NCBI GenBank assembly: GCA_035308565.1
Contig: DATGGK010000112.1
Coordinates: 1 to 64,000, forward strand
DNA length: 64,000 bases
Direction of reading: 5' to 3'
DNA from: JANXLS01 sp035308565
GTDB lineage: Bacteria > Planctomycetota > SZUA-567 > H5-PLA8
The notes under the pieces are model-generated. The model saw only the letters and a list, made by a program, of their open reading frames with translations. It was not told the DNA's origin and did no database searches. A program made the translations under genes and the position numbers. Positions 9,248 through 17,118 of this stretch are shown one piece after another. Positions within the stretch are counted from its first letter, which is position 1. Each line of letters starts with the position of its first letter.

Positions 9248-10534
9248 TTAATTGACTTGAACGACCAGGCATTTCAGATAGCGCCCTTGATCGAAACCCG
9301 GCGGGATCGGATGGTCGTCAGCAGCCGAACGCCGCTCAAGCAGAGTGCCGCGGCGGCCAGAGTTGCGAAGGGCCGATGCGATCGCGCGCTCAAAATCGGT
9401 TTCCGAGATATTGCCGGAACACGAGCACGTAAAAAGCACGCCGCCGGGTTCCAGCAGGCGAAGCACTTGTGCATTCAAATCGCGATAGCCGGAGAGCGCG
9501 TGCATCACCGTTTCACGGCTGCGTGAAAACTTCGGCGGATCGACCACAATCGCGCCGAATTTACGGCCCGCCTCGCGCAGCATCTTGAATCCTTCGGTCC
9601 ATTCGGCGTGATACAAATCGGCGTCATCGATGCCGTTTCGTTCGAGATTGGCTTTGGCCAGCGCCATCGCTTCTTCGCTCGAATCGATCAGCGTGACGGA
9701 TTTGGCGCCGGCTTTCGCGGCGTGGAGCGCGAAGCCGCCGGAGTAGCAGCAGACGTCCAGTATGTCGCGGCCGCGCGCAAATTGAGCGAAGCGCTCGCGG
9801 TTCTGGCGCTGGTCGAGATACAAGCCCGTCTTCTGCCCGCAGCCGGAGCGCAGATCAAAGGCGTGTTCGAGTCCGTTGACGCGCGCAAATTCGATTTTAT
9901 CGGGCGCGCTGCCGCGAAGCGGGCCGACTTTGGGCGGATCGAGCTTTTCGATCGCGCGCGCACGCGCGTCGCCGCGGTCGAAGATGCCCTTGGGCTTGAG
10001 GCGGACTTCGAGCAGATCGAGGATTTTTTCCAAACGGCGTTCGATGCCGGCGGTGCCGGATTGAACCGCGAGGTAATCGCCGTAAACGTCCACGATCAGG
10101 CCGGGCAATCCGTCGCCTTCAGAATTGATCAGCCGGAAAGCGGTGGTTTCATGGCTGCGAGCCGCGACCGCAAGGGAGCGGGCTTCGTCGGGCGCCTGCG
10201 GCCCGAGGCCCAGCACACCGATTCGCAACGCGAGCGCTTCGTCAATCCGCGCTGCAAGAAAATCATCCGTGATGAGTTCGTCGGCGCGCGAAAAGATTCG
10301 CACGGGGATAGCCGAGCCGGGCGAATAAAAGCCGCGCCCGAGGCAAGCATTGCGCTCATCGACCACGCGCACTTCGTCGCCGGCGACCGGCCGAGGACCG
10401 TCGAGACGCGCGATGGCATCGGCGAAAACCCACGGGTGCCCGCCGTGAAGCGGTTTGGCGCTGCCTTTTCGCAGGCAAACGGTCGGGAATCGTTCGGAGC
10501 GGGGCGGGGCGGGAGAGTGAATGAGTGTGGGCAT
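9248..10534 (-). CDS. RlmI-like class I rRNA (cytosine-C5) methyltransferase
   Basis: The 428-residue protein has the YccW/RlmI layout: an N-terminal PUA domain (about 18-95, 'HPWVFADAI'), an EEHEE-type middle domain ('RLINSEGDGLPGLIVDVYGD') and a C-terminal SAM-binding Rossmann fold. The SAM fold shows 'DILDVCCYSGGFALHAAKAGA', 'VTLIDSS', 'AIVVDPPKFSR' and the catalytic-loop 'FTCSCSG'. E. coli RlmI makes m5C1962 in 23S rRNA; target here is inferred. The ATG at 10534 precedes the PUA domain. Residues 118-127 contain ARSLAVAAR, the translation of a 25-base repeat also found inside two hydrogenase-like genes. Confidence 0.88.
   Translation of the reverse strand: MPTLIHSPAPPRSERFPTVCLRKGSAKPLHGGHPWVFADAIARLDGPRPVAGDEVRVVDERNACLGRGFYSPGSAIPVRIFSRADELITDDFLAARIDEALALRIGVLGLGPQAPDEARSLAVAARSHETTAFRLINSEGDGLPGLIVDVYGDYLAVQSGTAGIERRLEKILDLLEVRLKPKGIFDRGDARARAIEKLDPPKVGPLRGSAPDKIEFARVNGLEHAFDLRSGCGQKTGLYLDQRQNRERFAQFARGRDILDVCCYSGGFALHAAKAGAKSVTLIDSSEEAMALAKANLERNGIDDADLYHAEWTEGFKMLREAGRKFGAIVVDPPKFSRSRETVMHALSGYRDLNAQVLRLLEPGGVLFTCSCSGNISETDFERAIASALRNSGRRGTLLERRSAADDHPIPPGFDQGRYLKCLVVQVN
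10159..10183 (-). repeat. In-frame coding repeat (ARSLAVAAR family), copy 1
   Basis: Twenty-five bases containing CCGCGACCGCAAGGGAGCGG, identical to 35943-35967 and 37724-37748. On the coding strand it reads A-R-S-L-A-V-A-A-R inside the linker between the PUA and catalytic parts of the methyltransferase. Confidence 0.9.
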
Positions 10535-10544
10535 GGTGAGGTGT

Positions 10545-10570
10545 GTAGGCAGGACAGTCCTGTCTGCCCG
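10545..10570. repeat. GGCAGGACAGTCCTGTCTGCC palindrome
   Basis: A near-perfect inverted repeat (GGCAGGACAG / CTGTCTGCC) just upstream of the methyltransferase start. Only one copy was noticed in the window. Confidence 0.5.
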
Positions 10571-10580
10571 TCCCACACAA

Positions 10581-10611
10581 TAAAAAAGGGAAAGAACTTG
10601 CGCTCTTTCCC
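10581..10611 (-). terminator. Rho-independent terminator after small lipoprotein
   Basis: Read on the minus strand, an 8-bp perfect stem (GGGAAAGA / TCTTTCCC, loop of eight) is followed directly by six T residues. It begins about 29 bases after the stop codon of the 41-residue lipoprotein gene. Confidence 0.85.
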
Positions 10612-10639
10612 TTTCCCATTGGAACAACTGTCTGCGGCA

Positions 10640-10765
10640 CTACTTCGTGCCCGTTCCGCCTGTAGTGGGCTTCATCGTGCTAGTCGGCGTCGAAGTTGAT
10701 TCGCCACAACCCACAAACGTCACGAGCATAACGACAGCCACGATCGCGAGAGCAAACTTGCGCAT
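10640..10765 (-). CDS. Very small lipoprotein (41 aa)
   Basis: A short gene: MRKFALAIVAVVMLV, then lipobox TFVGC with the acylated Cys20, then a Ser/Thr/Pro-rich tail of about 20 residues ending GGTGTK. GGAGG lies nine bases before the ATG and a strong terminator follows the stop, which supports it despite its size. It is a paralogue of the gene at 10897-11034 (same MRKFA start, Cys20, Gly21, Thr-rich tail). The entericidin-like size and layout suggest a small membrane-anchored lipoprotein; function unknown. Confidence 0.75.
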   Translation of the reverse strand: MRKFALAIVAVVMLVTFVGCGESTSTPTSTMKPTTGGTGTK

Positions 10766-10896
10766 GTCTTCCCCTCCTCCAAAAAAGGTTTACCTGAAAC
10801 ACTTGACAACACTATAGCGACATTCCGTCCGCTGAGAAGCGGAAATTGCATAACCTTCAAAAAAATCTGGCGGAAAAAGAAACCGCCCGAAATAGC

Positions 10897-11034
10897 TCAT
10901 TTTGGCGCGGGTGAAGCGGCCGGGGTTGCCATAGGCGTCGTCTTGCCATTTGTGCTGGTGGTTTCGGTGCTGCCGCAGCCCGTAAAAGCCCACGACAAGA
11001 CGATCCCGACAAGGAAAAAAGCGAATTTGCGCAT
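10897..11034 (-). CDS. Very small lipoprotein (45 aa), paralogue
   Basis: It encodes MRKFAFFLVGIVLSW, lipobox AFTGC with Cys20, then a Thr/Ala/Pro-rich tail. Length, the MRKFA start and the lipobox position match the 41-residue lipoprotein 132 bases downstream, so the two look like a tandem duplication that has diverged. The ribosome site is weaker (GACGGG). Expected location: inner or outer membrane, anchored by the lipid. Function unknown. Confidence 0.7.
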   Translation of the reverse strand: MRKFAFFLVGIVLSWAFTGCGSTETTSTNGKTTPMATPAASPAPK

Positions 11035-11084
11035 GGCAGACCCGTCTTTAAAAAGCGTATTTCGGTTAAACTGCACTGGACGCG

Positions 11085-11104
11085 CATTATATCCATTATA
11101 ATAA
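11085..11104. promoter_or_regulatory. AT-rich divergent promoter region with TATAAT boxes
   Basis: TATAAT occurs on the plus strand at 11097-11102, 42 bases before the plus-strand gene at 11144. On the minus strand two TATAAT boxes separated by three bases face the small lipoprotein gene. No convincing -35 hexamer is seen on either strand. Confidence 0.35.
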
Positions 11105-11143
11105 ATCCGTGAAGCACAATTTCCCGACGAATCGGAGCTGCTT

Positions 11144-11893
11144 ATGAACCTCGAACGATCCTTCCAGGATTGGCAGTCTTACCGGAAATCGAATCCGGTC
11201 CAGGCCCATGCGGTCATTATCGAAACCGCCAAGGGCATCCTGACCGTGGACGTGGAAGGGCTGAAGTGGATGGTCGCGGCGCTGAGCGACGAGGAGCGCA
11301 AATTCTTTGTCGCGGCCCTCTACATCGAAGCCAACGCGATGCCGGAAGAACTTTACGAGCCGATGCTGCGCGCGGCGATCTATGAACTCAACCCGCTCCA
11401 AGTGCAGGCGTTCGTCGAGCCATGCGTAAAGGCCTTCGGCGTGCTGCGCGTGGTCCAGACGCTCGTGGATTATTTCGAACGCGGAACGGATTTTGAAAAG
11501 ACCGGCGCCGTCAACGCGATGCACTGGGCCAGCGAGCGCAAATCGAAGACTGAATCGGGGCGGCACATAACCGTCGAGCCGAAACTGACGCAACTGCTGG
11601 ATTATCGCCGTTCGCTGTATCTGCAGACATTCATCAAAAACACGGACGTCGATCTGCGCCGCGCGATCATCACCAACCTGGAACTCGACCCGCTGGGCGT
11701 GCCGATGATGATCCAGGAAATGCTCGACAAAGTGATCAGGGCCGCACGCACGCATCCCGACGAATACATCCGCCACCGCGTCGAAGTACAGTTGCACCGC
11801 TCTCCCTCAGCTTATCCGCTCCCGCCGCGCAAGCGAGCCGGCACGCAGATCATGAACCGGAAGTCGGGATGGTGGCAGCAACTCTGGAAGTGA
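11144..11893 (+). CDS. Hypothetical helical protein
   Basis: A 249-residue soluble protein of unknown family. It is mostly alpha-helical, with Leu/Ala helices at about 20-110 ('TVDVEGLKWMVAALSDEERKF') and a conserved-looking 'VDLRRAIITNLELD' and 'THPDEYIRHRVEVQL' segment, suggesting a HEAT-like helical array. The basic C-terminal tail (PPRKRAG) lies just before a word-repeat palindrome. The ATG follows no strong ribosome site, although 'GGAGCTGCTT' lies upstream. It precedes the histidine kinase by about 100 bases; a shared role is not evident. Confidence 0.65.
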   Translation: MNLERSFQDWQSYRKSNPVQAHAVIIETAKGILTVDVEGLKWMVAALSDEERKFFVAALYIEANAMPEELYEPMLRAAIYELNPLQVQAFVEPCVKAFGVLRVVQTLVDYFERGTDFEKTGAVNAMHWASERKSKTESGRHITVEPKLTQLLDYRRSLYLQTFIKNTDVDLRRAIITNLELDPLGVPMMIQEMLDKVIRAARTHPDEYIRHRVEVQLHRSPSAYPLPPRKRAGTQIMNRKSGWWQQLWK

Positions 11894-11904
11894 AACGACC
11901 ATTT

Positions 11905-12002
11905 GTCTTTTGGCAGTTGTCATTTGTGATTTGTCATTGGAGATGCGTGGCGCGCGTGAGAAATGGCAAATGACAATTGCCCAATCACAAATGACAAATG
12001 GT
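11905..12002. repeat. Word-repeat palindrome (CAAATGACAAATCAC family)
   Basis: Left arm (about 11906-11940, units of ATTTGTCATT) and right arm (about 11962-12001, units of AAATGACAA) are inverted, with a ~20-base loop. The palindrome would form a long hairpin and contains the likely ATG of the histidine kinase at its right edge. A single arm of the same family lies at 18128-18175. Confidence 0.75.
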
Positions 12003-13496
12003 CTGTTCTCGGGCCTTGCGTCGAAGATCACGCTTCCGTTTTTAGCGCTGTTTGCGGCGTTGCTGCTGGCGCTCGGCTGGATTCTGGCGCGCGAGATTCT
12101 TTCGGACGTGGAAGCGCGCGTTGAGAACGATCAGCGCTTCATTCTGGAGATCGCGACGTTCCCCGGATGGCCGGTGGGCGAAGAGTCGCTGCGGCGCTTG
12201 ATCGATTCGGCGCGCCCAAAAGACGAATCGCGCAGCGCCGGCACATCCAGCGAATTCATTGTGCTCCAAAATGGCGCGACACCGCTGACCACGCTGGCGC
12301 GCAATGAGGCGACCGGGCGCGCGCTGTACGAGGCGATGCTTTCCGAGCTTTCGACGCATCCTGAATTGGAGCCGCGCGGCGAGGAATTGCAGCGCCATCG
12401 CGTAAAATTGGCCGGCCTGGATTATTTGTTGCTGGCCACCTCGCGCACACCGCGCGGGACGGGCGGCGCGCCGCGGCGATTTTTTCTGCTGCATCCCTAT
12501 TCTGAAATCGAACAAGCGAAGAACCGCGCGCTTTGGCGCATCGTCGGCTTGGGCGCGGCGGGGCTGGCGCTGGCGGCGGGACTGGGCCTGGCGCTGGCGT
12601 ACTGGATCGCGCAGCCCGTGCGCAGACTGGCGGCCGCGGCGCAGCGCGTCACGCGCGCGGGCTTGAACGAACCGCTCGATGCCGCGCTCAGCGGCACCAG
12701 CGCGAAAACCGGCGGCGAAATCGGGGAGCTGGCGGAGGCCTTTCGAAGCATGATCGAGAGCCTGCGCCGCTCGCAGGCCGATCTGCTGAAAGCGGAGCGC
12801 CTGGCCGCAATCGGCAAACTGGCCGCGAGCGTCGCGCACGAAATTCGCAATCCGCTGACAAGTTTGCGCATGACCGTGGAGCTGCTCGCCAAAAGAGACG
12901 CTGAGACGCGGGGACGCGGAGGTCCGGAGCCGGGCGGACTCGACACGCGCGAGGCGTATCGGATTATTCTCAACGAGATTGACCGGCTGGGCTTGGCCGT
13001 CGAGGAACTGCTGACGTTTGCGCGGCCGCGCGCGCCGCGGAAAGCGCCGTGCGATTTGAACAAGCTCTGCGCCGATACGCTGCAATTTCTCGCCCCGCAA
13101 CTGGCGCACGCGAAAGCCCGTTCAACGCTGGAATCGGATGCCGCGATGCCGCGCGATTTGATGCTGGATGCCGGCAAAATGCGGCAGCTTCTGGTGAATT
13201 TGATTTTGAATGCGCAGCAGGCGCTGGTGCGCGGCGGTGAAATTGTGGTGCGGACAAAATGGAATGCAGAGACGAAACGCGCAACGATCGAAGTTCAGGA
13301 TTCCGGACCCGGTGTACCCACCGAATTGCGCGATAAGATTTTCGATCTGTTCGTGACCACTAAGGATGGCGGCGGCGGGTTGGGACTGCCGATCGCGAAA
13401 CAAATCGCCGAGGAGCACGGCGGAGCGATTGGATTTGATAGCGCGACGGGGCGGACAGTGTTTCGAGTCGAGGTTCCGGCTGATCAACCCGTGTGA
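11991..13496 (+). CDS. Membrane sensor histidine kinase (HAMP-HisKA-HATPase)
   Basis: Two transmembrane helices (about 10-35 and 185-208) bound a periplasmic sensor region. HAMP, HisKA with His283 in 'ASVAHEIRNPLTSLRM', and HATPase_c ('LVNLILNAQQAL', 'VQDSGPGVP', 'GGGLGLPIAKQI') follow. It would autophosphorylate and pass phosphate to an unlinked receiver. The start is uncertain because the upstream frame is repeat DNA; the ATG at 11991 lies 12 codons before the first helix region. Residues 301-318 (RDAETRGRGGPEP) interrupt the dimerisation helices and may be repeat-derived. It overlaps the convergent glycosyltransferase gene by 13 bases. Confidence 0.88.
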   Translation: MTNGLFSGLASKITLPFLALFAALLLALGWILAREILSDVEARVENDQRFILEIATFPGWPVGEESLRRLIDSARPKDESRSAGTSSEFIVLQNGATPLTTLARNEATGRALYEAMLSELSTHPELEPRGEELQRHRVKLAGLDYLLLATSRTPRGTGGAPRRFFLLHPYSEIEQAKNRALWRIVGLGAAGLALAAGLGLALAYWIAQPVRRLAAAAQRVTRAGLNEPLDAALSGTSAKTGGEIGELAEAFRSMIESLRRSQADLLKAERLAAIGKLAASVAHEIRNPLTSLRMTVELLAKRDAETRGRGGPEPGGLDTREAYRIILNEIDRLGLAVEELLTFARPRAPRKAPCDLNKLCADTLQFLAPQLAHAKARSTLESDAAMPRDLMLDAGKMRQLLVNLILNAQQALVRGGEIVVRTKWNAETKRATIEVQDSGPGVPTELRDKIFDLFVTTKDGGGGLGLPIAKQIAEEHGGAIGFDSATGRTVFRVEVPADQPV

Positions 13497-16174
13497 CGCA
13501 CAATATACGCGCTGTTTTCAATCGTAAGATTTGGATTGAAATACGGATCGTCGGGAAATCGCGCGAGCCACAATTTCTCGAACCGCTCGATTTCTTTCGG
13601 TTCGACGCCCTTGGGGCGGCTGAGCGATTCGTAGTGATAGAGCTGCGCGTGCGGCGTGTAGACGATGCGTTTTCCGGCGGCGATGAGCTTCATGCAATAA
13701 TCCACGTCGTTGTAATTGAGCGGAAAATCCTCGTTCAATCCGCCCACGAATTCAAAGACGCTTTTGCGCGTCATCATGCACGCGCCGGTGACGGCGAGGA
13801 CGTTGCGGTGCACGGCGTTGCTGAAAAAATAACCGGGATCGCCGCCAGGGAAACAATAATAGGGGTGGCCGGGCTTGCCGCGCATGACCAGCACGCCGGC
13901 GTGCTGCAAGCGGCCGTCGGGGAAAAGCAGCTTCGCGCCGACTGCGCCGATGCCGTCCTGCTGCGAGAATTCGAGCATCGCCTCGAGCCAGCCGGGCGTG
14001 ATGATTTCCATGTCGTCGTTCATGAAAAGCAGATGTTCGCCGGATGCGTGGCGCGCGCCGAGGTTGTTCACGCGCGACCAGTTGAAGGCGTCGGAATACG
14101 AAACGCGGCGGATGCCGGGCGCTGTGAAACGCGCTTCCATTTCCGCTGGCATCTGGTTGCGATGAAGAATGATGATTTCGAATTCGCGCCAAGTGCTTTT
14201 GTCGAGGATGCTCTGGATGCAGCGCTCAAGGTAATTGATCTCACGGCCCTCGACGATTTTCGGCGCGCAGGTGCTGGGGATGATGATGCTGATTTTGGGC
14301 TTGCCAATGATTTCGAAGCGCACGCAATGAAAGCCAGGCGCGGGGCCGTCTTCGACGGAGCCGCGCGCGCCGGCGCGTTCAAGATGTTCGCGCAGAGAAC
14401 GCTGCGCGGTCAAGTGCGCTTTGGGTTTCGCGGCGCTGCCGGCGGCGGTGGATGTGGGCAACATGCGCCAATGGTAGAGGATGTCTTGAAGATGATGGAC
14501 GCGCTGCGTTCTTTCGAGCAGGCGCAGCACAAGATCGTAATCCTGCGCAGTGTCGAACGCGCTGCGGTAGCCGCCGACGGCGCGCACCAGCGACGCGCGA
14601 TAAACGCTGAGATGGCAGGTGTACATGCACGACAAAAACAATTCCGGCGACCAATCGGGCTTGAAGAACGGTTCGACGTGCCGTCCGGTCATGTCGATTT
14701 TGTCTTCGTCGCTGTAAATGTAATCGAGGGTCGGATCGGCGACGATGGCTTTGGCCGTTTCGAAGAGCGCGTGTTCGGCAAGTTCGTCGTCGTTGTCGAG
14801 CGTGGCGAGGAATTCGCCAGTGGCCAGATCCAGCGCGGAATTCGACGCGGCGGAGATGTGCCCATTTTCTTCGCGGTAGACGACTTTGATGCGCGAATCT
14901 TTCTTCGCGTAGTCATCCAGAATCGGGCGGATGTGCGGCGCGGTGGATTTGTCGTCGGCGATGCACAGTTCCCAGCGCGGATAAATCTGATTGAGCACGG
15001 AGTCGATGGCTTTGCGCAGATAAATTTCAGGAACATTGTAGACGGGCATGATCACGCTGATCGTGGGTGGATTTTCCCACAAAGCGATTTCATCGCGCAT
15101 GGCGGCGCGGCGCTCGGGCGTGAGCGTGTGCCGCGCGCGCCAGGCTTCGTAGGCGTTCTGTGGAATTGAGGCGTCCGGCGGAAAAAGCTTCTGGCGGAAT
15201 TCTTTCAGCTTGAAATTCAGCAGGAGTTTGAAGCCGTATTTGAGCGAGCGGCCAAAATTGCGCCGCGCGCGCATGTCGCTCCATTTCCATTTGAGCGCTT
15301 CAAGCCACATGCGGATGTCGCTGAGCGGCTGCGCGGAGAAATGGAGCAGTTTGAAATCCATCGGCACGTCGGCGGGGTCGAAGCGCAGCGCGCGGACGGG
15401 GCGTTTGAGTTTGACGTATTTGATGGTCTCGCGTTTGCCGGAGGCGTCGGAAAGAAAGACGGAATCTTTTTCTGTGAATCCGTCGCCGCTGTCCCAATAG
15501 AATTGTGCGAGCCCGCTGCGTTCGCTTTCGAGTTGTGCGGCGACGCGCATCCATCCAGGCGAGAAATTTTTGGCGACGGTAAAGAAGGGATCGCGGCCCA
15601 GCGAGCGCCACGCGCCGTTCCCATTGGGGAGCGCTTCGATTTGGCCGCCGGGTTTCAAATCGTCCTGCGTCGCGCCGCCGAAGGCCCAGAAGACGCGCCC
15701 GCCTCGAACGAAGGGACGCGCGATCGCGCAGGCGATTCGATACGCACCGCGCACGAAACGGTAGGGCAGCGGGAGCGATTTGAGCGCGAATTCCTGAATC
15801 GCAAATTTTCCGCGCATGTGGATGTCGATGCGAATCGCACGGACCTCGCGGCCGAAGGTTACGGATTTGAGCGCGCCAAGTTCGCCGCAGTCGTGATCGA
15901 ATTCGAGGATCGGACGCGGCGCAAGCCCGTCGCCGCTATCCGCAAAAAACGCGAGCTTTACGCGCGCTTCGGCGCTGGTGATATGAAGACGGATTTGATA
16001 GGCGCCGGGTTTAAGCTTCAACGGCAGAGTGAAATGCGGCGAGTCGCCAGACGCGACCCATTCGCCGGCTTTGCCAGTGCCTGCGATTTCAGGAGAGGGA
16101 ATCAGGGCGTCGGCGCGGATGGTTTCAGGAAGAATGCGCTGTGAGAGCGAATACGGGACGGCGCCGGACTTCAA
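13484..16174 (-). CDS. Two-domain GT2 glycosyltransferase with duplicated N-terminal DSGDG module
   Basis: Two GT-A (GT2) domains lie at about 371-600 ('ISVIMPVYN', 'IADDKST', 'LATLDNDDELA', 'TAQDYDLVLRL') and about 627-870 ('ISIIIPSTC', 'LLFMNDDMEI', 'VGAVGAKLLFPDGRLQHAGV'). In family terms it builds a polysaccharide or O-antigen chain from nucleotide sugars at the inner membrane. The N-terminal ~290 residues contain two similar beta-rich modules, each with 'DSGDG' and 'VRA(I/L)R(I/F)D', which look like a duplicated carbohydrate-binding or scaffold domain. The start is TTG after GAGG. It is divergent from rmlA-like and rmlB genes, forming a surface-polysaccharide block. Confidence 0.85.
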   Translation of the reverse strand: MKSGAVPYSLSQRILPETIRADALIPSPEIAGTGKAGEWVASGDSPHFTLPLKLKPGAYQIRLHITSAEARVKLAFFADSGDGLAPRPILEFDHDCGELGALKSVTFGREVRAIRIDIHMRGKFAIQEFALKSLPLPYRFVRGAYRIACAIARPFVRGGRVFWAFGGATQDDLKPGGQIEALPNGNGAWRSLGRDPFFTVAKNFSPGWMRVAAQLESERSGLAQFYWDSGDGFTEKDSVFLSDASGKRETIKYVKLKRPVRALRFDPADVPMDFKLLHFSAQPLSDIRMWLEALKWKWSDMRARRNFGRSLKYGFKLLLNFKLKEFRQKLFPPDASIPQNAYEAWRARHTLTPERRAAMRDEIALWENPPTISVIMPVYNVPEIYLRKAIDSVLNQIYPRWELCIADDKSTAPHIRPILDDYAKKDSRIKVVYREENGHISAASNSALDLATGEFLATLDNDDELAEHALFETAKAIVADPTLDYIYSDEDKIDMTGRHVEPFFKPDWSPELFLSCMYTCHLSVYRASLVRAVGGYRSAFDTAQDYDLVLRLLERTQRVHHLQDILYHWRMLPTSTAAGSAAKPKAHLTAQRSLREHLERAGARGSVEDGPAPGFHCVRFEIIGKPKISIIIPSTCAPKIVEGREINYLERCIQSILDKSTWREFEIIILHRNQMPAEMEARFTAPGIRRVSYSDAFNWSRVNNLGARHASGEHLLFMNDDMEIITPGWLEAMLEFSQQDGIGAVGAKLLFPDGRLQHAGVLVMRGKPGHPYYCFPGGDPGYFFSNAVHRNVLAVTGACMMTRKSVFEFVGGLNEDFPLNYNDVDYCMKLIAAGKRIVYTPHAQLYHYESLSRPKGVEPKEIERFEKLWLARFPDDPYFNPNLTIENSAYIVRHTG

Positions 16175-16231
16175 GTTGACCTCGAATTGTGAACCTTAAA
16201 CGGCTATAGTACACGAATGAGGATGCGGGAC

Positions 16232-16262
16232 AACTGTCTGTAGTCCCGCCTTCAGGCGGAAT
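16232..16262. repeat. GTAGTCCCGCCTTTAGGCGG hairpin, copy 2
   Basis: Short hairpin CCGCC-ttca-GGCGG preceded by TGTAGTC, upstream of the nucleotidyltransferase gene. Other copies are at about 33-55 and 21437-21461. Confidence 0.65.
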
Positions 16263-16293
16263 GGTAAAGAGCGTTTAATCGATCGGAGTTTGC

Positions 16294-17025
16294 GTGAAAG
16301 CGATTAAAGGAATCATCCTCGCCGGCGGAACGGGTTCGCGTTTGTTTCCGCTGACGCGCGTGACGAACAAGCATCTGCTGCCGGTCGGCCCGAAGCCGAT
16401 GATCATGCATTGCGTGGAGAAACTTACAGACGCCGGCATCAAGGAGATCATGATCATTACCGGGCCGGAGCACATGGGCGCGATTGTGAATCTGCTCGGT
16501 TCCGGAAAAGATTTTGCGTGCCATTTCACCTACCGCGTGCAGGACGAAGCCGGCGGGATCGCTCAGGCGCTGGGGCTTTGCGAAGCGTTCGTCGGGCAGG
16601 ACCATTGCTGCGTGATCTTGGGCGACAATATTTTTACCGCGTCGCTGAAGCCGTACGCGGAGCGCTTTAAAAGCGTCAATGCCGGCGCGATGCTGCTGCT
16701 CAAGCGCGTGCCTGATCCGGGGCGGTATGGCGTGGCGGAGCTTTCGGCGGACAAGAAAAAGGTCGTCGGCATCGAGGAGAAGCCGAAGCAGCCGAAGACC
16801 GATTACGCGGTCACGGGGATGTATTTTTACGACGCGTCGGTGTTTCGCGTGATCAAAACGCTGAAGCCCAGCGGCCGCGGCGAATTGGAAATCACGGACG
16901 TGAACAATCATTACGTGGCGCTGAACGCGCTTCAATGGGACGAACTGCCGGGCGAATGGACGGACGCGGGGACCTTTCCGTCGCTGTTGAAGGCGAATGA
17001 GATTATGGCGCATTTGTTCAAGTAG
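16294..17025 (+). CDS. rmlA: Glucose-1-phosphate thymidylyltransferase-like nucleotidyltransferase
   Basis: It activates a sugar-1-phosphate, expected to be glucose-1-P with dTTP, giving dTDP-glucose for the next enzyme. Evidence: 'GIILAGGTGSRLFPLTR' with Lys at 'NKHLLPVGPKPMI', 'VILGDNIF', 'RVPDPGRYGVAEL', 'GIEEKPKQPKTDYAVTGMYFYD' and 'ELPGEWTDAGTF'. At 243 residues it is shorter than classic RmlA (about 290), lacking the C-terminal helical part, like the short RmlA/sugar nucleotidyltransferases. The start is GTG after GGAG. rmlB follows after a repeat. The exact nucleotide used is inferred. Confidence 0.88.
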   Translation: MKAIKGIILAGGTGSRLFPLTRVTNKHLLPVGPKPMIMHCVEKLTDAGIKEIMIITGPEHMGAIVNLLGSGKDFACHFTYRVQDEAGGIAQALGLCEAFVGQDHCCVILGDNIFTASLKPYAERFKSVNAGAMLLLKRVPDPGRYGVAELSADKKKVVGIEEKPKQPKTDYAVTGMYFYDASVFRVIKTLKPSGRGELEITDVNNHYVALNALQWDELPGEWTDAGTFPSLLKANEIMAHLFK

Positions 17026-17026
17026 G

Positions 17027-17102
17027 ACGGGCTGCCAAGCCCGTCCTGATTCGGGTTCTGTCGCCTGGCATAAATTCGGACGGGCTTGGCAGCCCGTCCT
17101 GC
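17027..17102. repeat. Repeat family GACGGGCTTGGCAGCCCGTC, copy 1
   Basis: Two GGACGGGCT-cc-AAGCCCGTCC hairpins in inverted order with a 30-base spacer, filling the gap between the thymidylyltransferase and rmlB. The second copy of the element is at 34711-34776. Confidence 0.75.
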
Positions 17103-17118
17103 TTTTGCTGGAGCATGA

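Noticed and set aside
13493..15169. 558-codon open frame opposite the GT2 transferase
   Set aside because: No recognisable domain, and the minus frame has two GT2 domains.
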